In this document: positions 1 to 5,075 of the stretch, in pieces | How the letters are laid out: each line of letters begins with the position of its first letter | How positions within the stretch are numbered: position 1 is the first letter of the stretch | Assembly: GCA_012727745.1 (NCBI GenBank) | Contig: JAAYGJ010000091.1 | Location: 1-8,827 of the forward strand | Reading direction: 5' to 3' | DNA length: 8,827 nt | Source: Clostridia bacterium | Lineage (GTDB): Bacteria; Bacillota; DSM-521; Neomoorellales; Neomoorellaceae | The notes under the pieces: model-generated | Seen by the model: the letters and a program-made list of their open reading frames with translations, nothing else | The model's database searches: none | Told to the model about the DNA's origin: nothing | Position numbers and translations under genes: made by a program

Positions 1-375
1 CTTTTATCGCCGGGTCTTATAGTGTAGGAGAAAGTACCGGGCGGACACACACCAGGCTGCATGCCGGGGATACAGATTACCTGGCCGATTTGGAGGTTAT
101 TGCAATCCAGGCCGGGGTTAGCAGCGATGATTGCCTGTACGGTAGTATTAAAGCGTTGTGCTAAAGCGAAGCAGGTATCGCCAGCCCTGATGGTATAGGA
201 GAAAGTTCCGGGCGGGCAGACACCGGGCTGCGTGCCGGGGATACAGATGACCTGGCCGATCTGGAGGTTATCACAGTTAATACCTGGATTGGCGGCAATA
301 ATAGCTTCTACAGTAGTGTTGAAGCGCTGCGCTAAAGCCCAACAGGTATCGCCGGCCCTGATGGTGTAAGGGAAA
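1..375 (-). repeat. 171-bp tandem repeat encoding the LysM units
   Basis: The DNA of the LysM gene is built from a 171-base (57-codon) unit. Equivalent points fall exactly 171 bases apart: the CTGC at 57 and 228, and the GCC(A/G)GCCCTGATGG block at 180 and 351. Units are highly similar at DNA level, with differences mostly at synonymous positions, suggesting recent duplication or gene conversion. Such arrays readily gain and lose copies. The array continues beyond the left edge, so the copy number is unknown. Confidence 0.8.
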
Positions 376-413
376 GTGCCACTGGGACACATACCTGGGA
401 ATTGTCGATTCAT
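1..413 (-). CDS. Tandem LysM-repeat protein, N-terminal part (runs off left edge)
   Basis: This is an open frame of 137 codons from the ATG at 413 leftward to the window edge, so the stop is not seen. An SD-like GGGAGAGGTG lies just upstream. It holds two complete LysM units (about residues 14-59 and 71-116) and the start of a third (from about 128), each beginning with a YTIRAGDT-type motif and containing an NTTV.AIIAANPG core and an IGQVICIPG end. The units repeat with a 57-residue period and are joined by a proline/glycine linker. Each unit carries four cysteines (for example C24, C47, C57, C66), an unusually regular pattern for LysM. LysM domains bind peptidoglycan or chitin-like glycans. 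There is no N-terminal signal peptide, so a spore coat or cortex protein made in the mother cell is plausible, supported by a sigma-K-like promoter upstream. That role is inference; the fold is clear. Confidence 0.88.
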   Translation of the reverse strand, partial: MNRQFPGMCPSGTFPYTIRAGDTCWALAQRFNTTVEAIIAANPGINCDNLQIGQVICIPGTQPGVCPPGTFSYTIRAGDTCFALAQRFNTTVQAIIAANPGLDCNNLQIGQVICIPGMQPGVCPPGTFSYTIRPGDK

Positions 414-447
414 ATAACACCTCTCCCTAAGTAAGATTGGTTTACTA

Positions 448-475
448 TAGCATATGAGAATAACTAAAAAAGGGT
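448..475 (-). promoter_or_regulatory. Possible sigma-K-type promoter for the LysM gene
   Basis: On the minus strand, CATATGCTA (456 down to 448) fits the sigma-K -10 pattern CATAnnnTA. An AC dinucleotide at 475-474 sits 17 bases upstream, matching the very short sigma-K -35 (AC, 16-17 base spacer). It lies 35 bases before the LysM start codon. The -35 is only two bases, so chance matches are common in AT-rich DNA. The call rests on both halves fitting together with a gene type typical of spore outer layers. No good sigma-A promoter was seen for this gene. Confidence 0.35.
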
Positions 476-525
476 AATCAACGGGCAAGATTTTCTGTTT
501 TGCAATTTTAGCCTGGCAGGAATAA

Positions 526-555
526 TTATTTTACGGTGGAATTAATAATTATACT
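526..555 (+). promoter_or_regulatory. Weak sigma-A-like promoter for the acyl-CoA synthetase
   Basis: TATACT (550-555) is a good -10 box. The best -35 candidate, TTATTT (526-531) with an 18-base spacer, is poor. The word AATAATTAT occurs twice, at 521-529 and 544-552, and the first copy is part of a perfect 10-base palindrome. The copies overlap or flank both promoter boxes and could be regulator sites, but the region is AT rich. Confidence 0.25.
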
Positions 556-570
556 GAATTTACTAAACGA

Positions 571-592
571 TAGTGGCAATTATTTGCCGCTA
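571..592 (+). promoter_or_regulatory. Hairpin directly upstream of the acyl-CoA synthetase SD
   Basis: A nine-pair stem (571-579 with 584-592, one G-U pair) closes a four-base TTAT loop. It ends where the purine-rich SD AAGGGGGGA (592-600) begins. It has no following T-run and so is not a terminator. It could stabilise the 5' end of the mRNA or affect access to the ribosome site; the role is inferred. Confidence 0.35.
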
Positions 593-605
593 AGGGGGGA
601 GAGAG

Positions 606-2093
606 ATGTTTATATGGCAACTGCCGCAAAGGCACCAGCATTCGCAAACAAAAAGGGCACTGATATATCACGGCCAGCAGATCAGTTACGGTGAGTTGGT
701 GAACTGGATTGAGGCTTATGCCAACATGTTTCAAGCTGCAGGTTTGCAACCTGGCGAAAGGGTCGCTATTTGTGCTCCCAACTGTCCGGAGTTTATTTAC
801 AGCTATCTGGGGGCAGTCCAGGCCGGAGCCATTACCGTCCCGCTTAATTTGCTGTTAACAAGGGAAGAAATAGCTTACATAATAGGTGATGCCGGTTGTA
901 ATACTCTGGTGATTCATCCGGCTATACTGGAACGTTTAAAAATTGAACCTGCACAGGCTGCTGCCCTGGGTTTAAAGAACATTGTGGTACTGGACGAAGC
1001 AACTGCGGTCAGGGCTAAAGCTGCTCCACCGGCAACAAAGGTAACTCAGAGTCCTGATGATATTTGTACCCTGCTGTATACTTCCGGGACTACTGGTAAA
1101 CCTAAAGGAGCTATGATAAGCCATAACAATTTCCTGGCTAATGTGCGGGCTATGGATGAGATTTCTGACCTGGGTCCTGAAGACAATTTTCTTTGTGTAT
1201 TGCCCATGTTTCATAGCTTTGCTTGGTCTACCAGCGTTTTGTTACCTCTGTACCTGGGCAGCGCAATTACCATAAAAGAAAGTTTTCAACCTAAAGATAC
1301 TCTCAGGACCCTGACTGAAGAAGATATAACCGTCTTTTGCGGAGTACCTTCCATGTATGCAGTGCTAATGCGCCTGGCGGATAAGGGTCAGTTTAAAGCT
1401 TTGCGACTGGCTATTTCCGGCGGGGCACCTCTGGCTGCTGAGATTCAGCGCGGTTTCGAAGCCAAGTATAATTTCCCTCTGGTTGAGGGTTACGGCCTTT
1501 CGGAAGCTTCACCGGTAGTTTGCTTAAACCCGCTAGAACCTGACGCTGTACGTAAACCTGGCTCTATTGGCCTGCCGTTGCCTGGAGTGGCAGTAAAAAT
1601 AGTTGATGATAATAATCAGGAGCTGCCGGTAGGCGAAATAGGTGAACTGGTGGTACGGGGCGCCAATGTCATGAGCGGCTATTATAACAAGCCGGAAGAA
1701 ACAGCAGCAGCTCTGCAGGGCGGCTGGCTGCATACCGGCGACCTGGCCCGGCAGGATGAAGACGGTTATTTTTATATTGTCGACCGCAAGAAAGATATAA
1801 TAATTTTAGGCGGTTTCAATGTCTATCCCCGGGAAGTGGAAGAAGTATTGCTGACTCACCCGGCCGTGCTGGATGCGGCAGTGGTCGGTGTCGGCGACCC
1901 GCTGAAAGGTGAGACAGTTAAGGCCTTTGTGGTACTAAAAGAAGGTGCGACTTGTGACCGCAAAAAGTTGCAGGAGTTTTTAAAAGAGCACCTGGCTGTT
2001 TATAAAATTCCCCGGCTGTACGAGTTTGTGTCCGAGTTACCCAAAAGCCCGACAGGTAAGGTGCTGAAAAAATTGCTTAAGAATAAAGAGTAA
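606..2093 (+). CDS. AMP-forming acyl-CoA synthetase (long-chain fatty-acid-CoA ligase type)
   Basis: A 495-residue protein of the ANL adenylate-forming superfamily. These enzymes activate a carboxylic acid with ATP to an acyl-adenylate and then transfer the acyl group to coenzyme A. Signatures are complete: phosphate loop YTSGTTGKPKG (158-168), YGLSE (296-300), adenosine-ribose binding TGD (377-379), hinge DRKKD (393-397), GGFNVYPREVEE (402-413) and the C-terminal catalytic lysine in SPTGK (K485). The length is typical of bacterial medium/long-chain ligases. No signal peptide or membrane segment is seen, so it is cytoplasmic. The ATG follows SD AAGGGGGGA with about five bases' spacing. It is a stand-alone unit, divergent from the LysM gene and ended by a hairpin. 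The acyl substrate cannot be read from sequence: fatty acids are most likely, but aryl or dicarboxylic acids are not excluded. Confidence 0.92.
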   Translation: MFIWQLPQRHQHSQTKRALIYHGQQISYGELVNWIEAYANMFQAAGLQPGERVAICAPNCPEFIYSYLGAVQAGAITVPLNLLLTREEIAYIIGDAGCNTLVIHPAILERLKIEPAQAAALGLKNIVVLDEATAVRAKAAPPATKVTQSPDDICTLLYTSGTTGKPKGAMISHNNFLANVRAMDEISDLGPEDNFLCVLPMFHSFAWSTSVLLPLYLGSAITIKESFQPKDTLRTLTEEDITVFCGVPSMYAVLMRLADKGQFKALRLAISGGAPLAAEIQRGFEAKYNFPLVEGYGLSEASPVVCLNPLEPDAVRKPGSIGLPLPGVAVKIVDDNNQELPVGEIGELVVRGANVMSGYYNKPEETAAALQGGWLHTGDLARQDEDGYFYIVDRKKDIIILGGFNVYPREVEEVLLTHPAVLDAAVVGVGDPLKGETVKAFVVLKEGATCDRKKLQEFLKEHLAVYKIPRLYEFVSELPKSPTGKVLKKLLKNKE

Positions 2094-2098
2094 GGAAG

Positions 2099-2140
2099 AA
2101 CAGCCACCGGGCCTTCTGAGCCAGGCCGGTGGCTGTTTAT
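2099..2140 (+). terminator. Hairpin terminator after the acyl-CoA synthetase
   Basis: A long GC-rich stem begins six bases after the stop: 2099-2110 pairs with 2126-2137, and CC (2112-2113) pairs with GG (2124-2125) after a one-base bulge. The loop is about ten bases. The following T-run is short (TTTAT), so termination may be partial, but the stem is very strong and well placed. Confidence 0.7.
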
Positions 2141-2174
2141 AGTTCTGGCAGAGGGCAGCAGACTGATACTCTTT

Positions 2175-2204
2175 AAACGAGATCGTTTGCTTATAAGGTA
2201 TAAT
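2175..2204 (+). promoter_or_regulatory. -10 box with overlapping palindrome, promoter of the zinc-ribbon/queG unit
   Basis: A perfect TATAAT lies at 2199-2204, but no recognisable -35 sits 16-18 bases upstream. The expected -35 position is instead occupied by an exact inverted repeat, AAACGA-GA-TCGTTT (2175-2188). A dyad over a missing -35 suggests a regulator binds there. If transcription starts near 2211, the dyad is centred near -29, which fits a repressor better than an activator. No regulator gene is nearby. Confidence 0.4.
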
Positions 2205-2234
2205 ATGCCGGGAATACTATGGAGAGCAAAGGAG

Positions 2235-2371
2235 TTATCCTGTGTGAAGTGTTTTCACCTCTCACCTCTCATATGGTTCGGGCAAGTATAATGGCGAGAA
2301 GTGCCTTAAGGGAACCTGCCTTGTCCTGAGAACCATGTTAATGATAGAATTTTTTTCACAGGAGGGAATAA
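2235..2371 (+). ncRNA. Structured RNA leader (unidentified; possibly 6S-like or cis-regulatory)
   Basis: The 5' flank of the small zinc-ribbon gene can fold into a closed structure. CCTGTG (2239-2244) pairs with CACAGG (2357-2362), and TTAT/ATAA (2235-2238 with 2368-2371) extends this across a bulge. Inside is a long arm: 2271-2279 with 2330-2338 (nine pairs, one G-U), then 2280-2286 with 2320-2326 (seven pairs, one G-U), topped by a 33-base loop. A small GTG-TTTT-CAC hairpin sits in the 5' strand of the internal bubble. The closing-stem, bubble and arm layout, with a small hairpin in the bubble, recalls 6S RNA, but the total of about 137 bases is short for that family. The closing stem also takes up the first half of the downstream SD (AGGAGG, 2360-2365), which argues for a cis-acting leader controlling translation. 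No known riboswitch consensus was recognised. Confidence 0.4.
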
Positions 2372-2374
2372 GGG

Positions 2375-2530
2375 ATGGGTGCCGATAATGCTCCGCTCAG
2401 TTTTCGTTGCAGCCGCTGTGGCAATACTTTTCGCGTTGAAACGGGCGTTGACAATATTTGTCCGGTCTGTGGTTTTAAATGCGCTCCTGATAAGTGCAGG
2501 CAGATGGAAAGCTCTGATCAGGGTTATTAA
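2375..2530 (+). CDS. Small zinc-ribbon protein (51 aa)
   Basis: A 51-codon frame from an ATG preceded by a strong SD (AGGAGGGA, 2360-2367, nine bases' spacing) to TAA. The product has a classic zinc-ribbon arrangement: CSRCG at residues 12-16 and CPVCG at 29-33, with two further cysteines at 36 and 41. The four CxxC cysteines should hold one zinc ion; the ribbon fills nearly the whole protein. There is no signal peptide or membrane segment. It lies 33 bases before the queG start, with no terminator between, so the two are probably co-transcribed. Function is unknown. Such proteins may bind nucleic acid or a partner, or donate a metal; a link to queuosine synthesis rests only on proximity. Coding status is supported by the SD and the motif. 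Confidence 0.78.
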   Translation: MGADNAPLSFRCSRCGNTFRVETGVDNICPVCGFKCAPDKCRQMESSDQGY

Positions 2531-2563
2531 AAACTATACTCTATGAAACGAAGGAACCGGAGG

Positions 2564-3673
2564 ATGATTCTAAAAAGTATTAAAGAATGGGCAGCAGAGC
2601 GAGGATGCCTTCTGGGCGTAGCCCCGGTGCGGCCTTTTGCCGGGGGCAAAGCTGCACTGGTTTGGCGGGAGGAACAGGGTTTAAGCACCCCCTTTGTCTC
2701 CGGGCGCCTGGAAGAAAGATACGAACCTCTACTGTTGTATCCGGTAGCGCGTGCGCTTGTAGTTATAGCCAGACCTAACCCGCAGCCGCTCCAGCCCCCT
2801 GGTCCGGGGGAGGGCCTTATAGCCAACTACGCCCGGGGCCGGGACTATCATATCCAATTAAGGTCTCTTCTCCAGGGAGTGGCTGCAAAGCTAGAAGATG
2901 CTGGGGCTAAACTAACAGCTATTCAGGTTGATAACGGGCCTTTGCTGGAAAGAGAGGCTGCCTACTACGCCGGTCTCGGTTATTACGGTGCTAACTGTAA
3001 TTTGATTGTGCCGGGTTATGGCTCTGACGTAGCCCTTGCTGTGCTGGTTACTGACCTGGAGCTGGAGCCTGGTGAACCCATTGCAACGGCGGCTTGCAAT
3101 AACTGCGGTAAATGTATGGCGGCCTGTCCCACTGCAGCGATAACCTCTCCCGGCCGCCTGGATCCACAGCGCTGTCTCTCCTACCTGACCCAAACCCGGG
3201 GGGTTATTCCAGTAGGGCTGCGCCTTTTGCTGGGACAGCGCATCTGGGGATGCGACGTTTGCCAGGAGGTTTGCCCGGCTAATCGTTACGAACGGTTAAG
3301 CAGAGGTGCAAGCAGGATTAAAACAAGGGCAGATTCAATTTTTATACCGAACCTGGCTACTATTATAAGCTTAACCAACAGGGAGTATAAACAGGTCTTT
3401 GGCGGTACAGCCTTGGCATGGCGAGGGAAGACCAGCCTGCAGCGTAATGCTGTTATTGCTCTGGGTAACCGGGGAGAAGTTGATGCTTTGCCTTCGTTAG
3501 AACAGGCCATTGCAGCTCCGGCGGCAGTGGTGCGGGGTCATGCTGCCTGGGCTCTGGGGCGATTGGGCTCACAGGGCCGCCTTGTTTTGGAGAGGGCTTG
3601 GAAAAGAGAAACAGACCCTTATGTATTGCATGAAATAACAAGGGCTCTGGACGATAAAAAAGCGTGCGAATAG
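2564..3673 (+). CDS. queG: Epoxyqueuosine reductase QueG
   Basis: QueG carries out the last step of queuosine synthesis, reducing epoxyqueuosine to queuosine in the wobble position of GUN-anticodon tRNAs, using a cobalamin cofactor and two [4Fe-4S] clusters. Numbered from the ATG at 2564 (369 residues), the family marks are: YARGRDYH (89-96), the VDNGPLLERE block with the likely catalytic aspartate D123, YYGANCNLIV (140-149), ferredoxin motif CNNCGKCMAACP (C178, C181, C184, C188) and a second cluster CDVCQEVCP (C230, C233, C237) with C204. The C-terminus has HEAT-like repeats (about 293-336) thought to help tRNA binding. The frame also has an ATG at 2543, but no SD precedes it. At 2564, AAGGA lies eight bases upstream and the N-terminus then matches the family better. 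Related cobalamin dehalogenases are excluded by absence of a Tat signal. The gene ends at a shared terminator. Confidence 0.93.
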   Translation: MILKSIKEWAAERGCLLGVAPVRPFAGGKAALVWREEQGLSTPFVSGRLEERYEPLLLYPVARALVVIARPNPQPLQPPGPGEGLIANYARGRDYHIQLRSLLQGVAAKLEDAGAKLTAIQVDNGPLLEREAAYYAGLGYYGANCNLIVPGYGSDVALAVLVTDLELEPGEPIATAACNNCGKCMAACPTAAITSPGRLDPQRCLSYLTQTRGVIPVGLRLLLGQRIWGCDVCQEVCPANRYERLSRGASRIKTRADSIFIPNLATIISLTNREYKQVFGGTALAWRGKTSLQRNAVIALGNRGEVDALPSLEQAIAAPAAVVRGHAAWALGRLGSQGRLVLERAWKRETDPYVLHEITRALDDKKACE

Positions 3674-3694
3674 GTAATCCGCACGTCTTTTTTG
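3655..3694. terminator. Bidirectional terminator between convergent queG and the isomerase gene
   Basis: A stem CGTGCG (3663-3668) pairs with CGCACG (3680-3685), with an 11-base loop that contains the queG stop codon. It is flanked by an A-run on the left (about 3655-3661) and a T-run on the right (3688-3693). It can therefore act as an intrinsic terminator for queG on the plus strand and for the convergent isomerase gene on the minus strand. Confidence 0.85.
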
Positions 3695-3725
3695 TTTAAG
3701 GTACTTATGTGTTTTTGTTATGGTT

Positions 3726-4460
3726 TTACTTAAGTATCTTAAAAGCCTCAGGTTCTGTTACGAAAGCTTCATAGAGGGATTTGTTTTTGACGCTGGCTAT
3801 TGGCTGACTTAGGCTGGGAGCAGCTAGTAGTTTCAGGGCCACCGAATTTTGGTAGTTCTTATTTTTCACGAAGTTTCTTTTGCCGTCTTCACCTTCGAGA
3901 TAGTAATAAGCAGCGCCGTGTTTATCCCTGAATGGAGCGTAGAGGGACGAAAAATTACTTTCGACAAGATTCGCCATTACCAGTGGGGTGCTGCCAGGGT
4001 TAATTGTAACGTGGCCATAGGACGGGGGGATAAAAACCTTATCGCCTTTTTTGGCTTCAATGGCCATAATTTCTTCCACTTCACCGCTGCGGCTGTTTTT
4101 TTGCAGTAAATAAATGGCTTCGCCGTCAATGACCTCATAATATTCAGGATAAGTTTCCGAAGAGTGGGGCTTTAGGGGGTGAAAGTGGCCCACAGTTTTA
4201 ATATACTCGCCACCAATGGTACCCGCTAAGATTACCGTAAGATCATAGCGGATTTCATGCTGTTCGAAGAGCTGTTGGTCTTTTTGCAGGCATACACCTC
4301 GATACATGTAGTAAAGAGGTTGGTCACTGGTAGCAATATCGGCATAAAGAACAGGTAGAGCGTCGCTCAAACGCCTTATGTCCGGTTCTGGTGCTGATAC
4401 CTCATCAGCAAAAGTCAACAATCCGCCAGGCTGGAGATTAAAATGTTTGCCTAAAATCAT
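3726..4460 (-). CDS. pgiA: Archaeal-type (cupin) glucose-6-phosphate isomerase
   Basis: This metal-dependent cupin interconverts glucose 6-phosphate and fructose 6-phosphate. It is unrelated to the common PGI of bacteria and eukaryotes and was first described in Pyrococcus and Thermococcus. In the 244-residue product, TVGHFHP (89-95) supplies metal ligands H92 and H94, YPEYYEV supplies E106, and PPSYGHVTIN (145-154) supplies H150. YEVIDGEAIYLLQ is the cupin strand between them. The frame can be opened upstream to a TTG at 4538, but the ATG at 4460 has a perfect SD (AGGAGG on the minus strand, nine bases upstream), and the predicted promoter lies between the two, so the short form is chosen. 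About 50 residues extend past the region that aligns with the 189-residue Pyrococcus enzyme. It sits in its own unit, convergent with queG. Confidence 0.9.
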   Translation of the reverse strand: MILGKHFNLQPGGLLTFADEVSAPEPDIRRLSDALPVLYADIATSDQPLYYMYRGVCLQKDQQLFEQHEIRYDLTVILAGTIGGEYIKTVGHFHPLKPHSSETYPEYYEVIDGEAIYLLQKNSRSGEVEEIMAIEAKKGDKVFIPPSYGHVTINPGSTPLVMANLVESNFSSLYAPFRDKHGAAYYYLEGEDGKRNFVKNKNYQNSVALKLLAAPSLSQPIASVKNKSLYEAFVTEPEAFKILK

Positions 4461-4493
4461 GGCGGTTGACCTCCTCGGATTATTTTCTTTACC

Positions 4494-4521
4494 ATTATAA
4501 CCTAAACATACTGAAAAACAA
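4494..4521 (-). promoter_or_regulatory. Sigma-A-type promoter of the cupin isomerase gene
   Basis: On the minus strand, a perfect TATAAT (4499 down to 4494) has TTGTTT (4521-4516) 16 bases upstream. The predicted start near 4487 gives a leader of about 27 bases that contains the SD. The promoter lies only 13 bases beyond the stop of the upstream gene and inside the longer reading frame, which supports the ATG at 4460 as the true start. Confidence 0.6.
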
Positions 4522-4534
4522 CCCTGCTGCACTT

Positions 4535-5005
4535 TCAATCCATAGCATGAGCTTTCTGTTCCCCGTACATTTCCCTGAAAATGCGGGTTATAATTCGCTT
4601 TTCTTCATCGTCAAAAAGGCGAGTGACAGAAAATTCCACTACCGTGGTTAGGCGATGATCCGGCAGTTCATAGATTTCAGATTTAACTATTCTGCCATAA
4701 CCAATAACGGTTTCGTTTTTAGTTACGATCAAGGCCTCCAGGCCCACAGGGTAGGTGTATTTGTGGCCATGTCGTATGAAACCGAGGATGATATTGCCAC
4801 CGCTGCGTTTCCACAGGATACCGTTGTTTTCCATCTGGGGGGTGGGGTCTTCTGGCAACTCGTCTACCGGCAAACGTATTAGCCAGGTGAATTCGTATCT
4901 GTAACCCAAACCTATCACCTCGCCGATATTTTTTACCAACTGCCATAATATCATTCGGGCCTGACCGGTGATTTTCCTGCTTCTGTCAGTAGTATTCTTT
5001 TTCAC
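4535..5005 (-). CDS. Uncharacterised protein (156 aa)
   Basis: I do not recognise this family. The frame opens with GTG at 5005 and ends 74 bases before the isomerase ATG on the same strand. The product is soluble, with no signal peptide or clear membrane helix. It has alternating hydrophobic segments typical of beta strands (about 36-46, 72-110 and 119-129) followed by a charged helix (about 131-147, FDDEEKRIITRIFREMYGE). A stretch VGLEALIVTKNETVIGYGRI (87-106) looks like a small beta-barrel core, loosely recalling PUA/ASCH-like folds, but that is only an impression. No good SD precedes the GTG, and a TATAAT on this strand lies only 14 bases upstream. The internal ATG at 4954 (M18, 139 residues) is therefore a serious alternative. 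Coding status is supported by length and coherent protein character and by its fit between divergent and downstream genes. Confidence 0.65.
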   Translation of the reverse strand: MKKNTTDRSRKITGQARMILWQLVKNIGEVIGLGYRYEFTWLIRLPVDELPEDPTPQMENNGILWKRSGGNIILGFIRHGHKYTYPVGLEALIVTKNETVIGYGRIVKSEIYELPDHRLTTVVEFSVTRLFDDEEKRIITRIFREMYGEQKAHAMD

Positions 5006-5028
5006 AGGTGGGCTTCATATTATATAGT
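5001..5028 (+). promoter_or_regulatory. Promoter of prkA-yhbH
   Basis: TTCACA (5001-5006) and TATAGT (5023-5028), separated by 16 bases, each match five of six sigma-A consensus positions. The predicted start near 5035 leaves about 40 bases before the prkA GTG. CATATTATA (5016-5024) overlaps the -10 and resembles the -10 element used by sporulation factors sigma-E and sigma-K. It has no matching -35 at the right distance. In Bacillus subtilis prkA is known to be sigma-E dependent, so sporulation control remains possible. Confidence 0.5.
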
Positions 5029-5075
5029 ATTCTGGGGCTTTATTTTTGTCTTTTGCGAAGGAGGAGGGAACGGCG

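Noticed and set aside
2287..2292. Second TATAAT inside the structured leader
   Set aside because: No -35-like sequence lies 16-18 bases upstream, and it falls in the apical loop of the predicted arm.
2094..2374. T-box, cobalamin, preQ1, THF or cyclic-di-GMP riboswitch
   Set aside because: The conserved core words of these classes were not found.
2543..2563. Upstream ATG extending QueG by seven residues
   Set aside because: No SD precedes 2543, whereas the ATG at 2564 has AAGGA eight bases upstream and gives a family-like N-terminus.
2527..2826. Minus-strand open frame of 99 codons opposite the start of queG
   Set aside because: It is rich in Arg, Ser, Pro and Gly, as expected of an antisense shadow, and has no recognisable domain. 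queG is certain on the other strand.
3849..4109. Plus-strand open frame of 86 codons inside the isomerase gene
   Set aside because: It is the complement of the metal-binding cupin core; composition is shadow-like, with no family resemblance.
4461..4538. TTG start adding 26 residues to the cupin isomerase
   Set aside because: It lies upstream of the predicted promoter, the added residues do not resemble the family, and the ATG at 4460 has a perfect SD.
5046..5075. TTG start adding ten residues to PrkA
   Set aside because: The added segment consists largely of the SD sequence itself read as codons; the GTG at 5076 is ideally placed after it.
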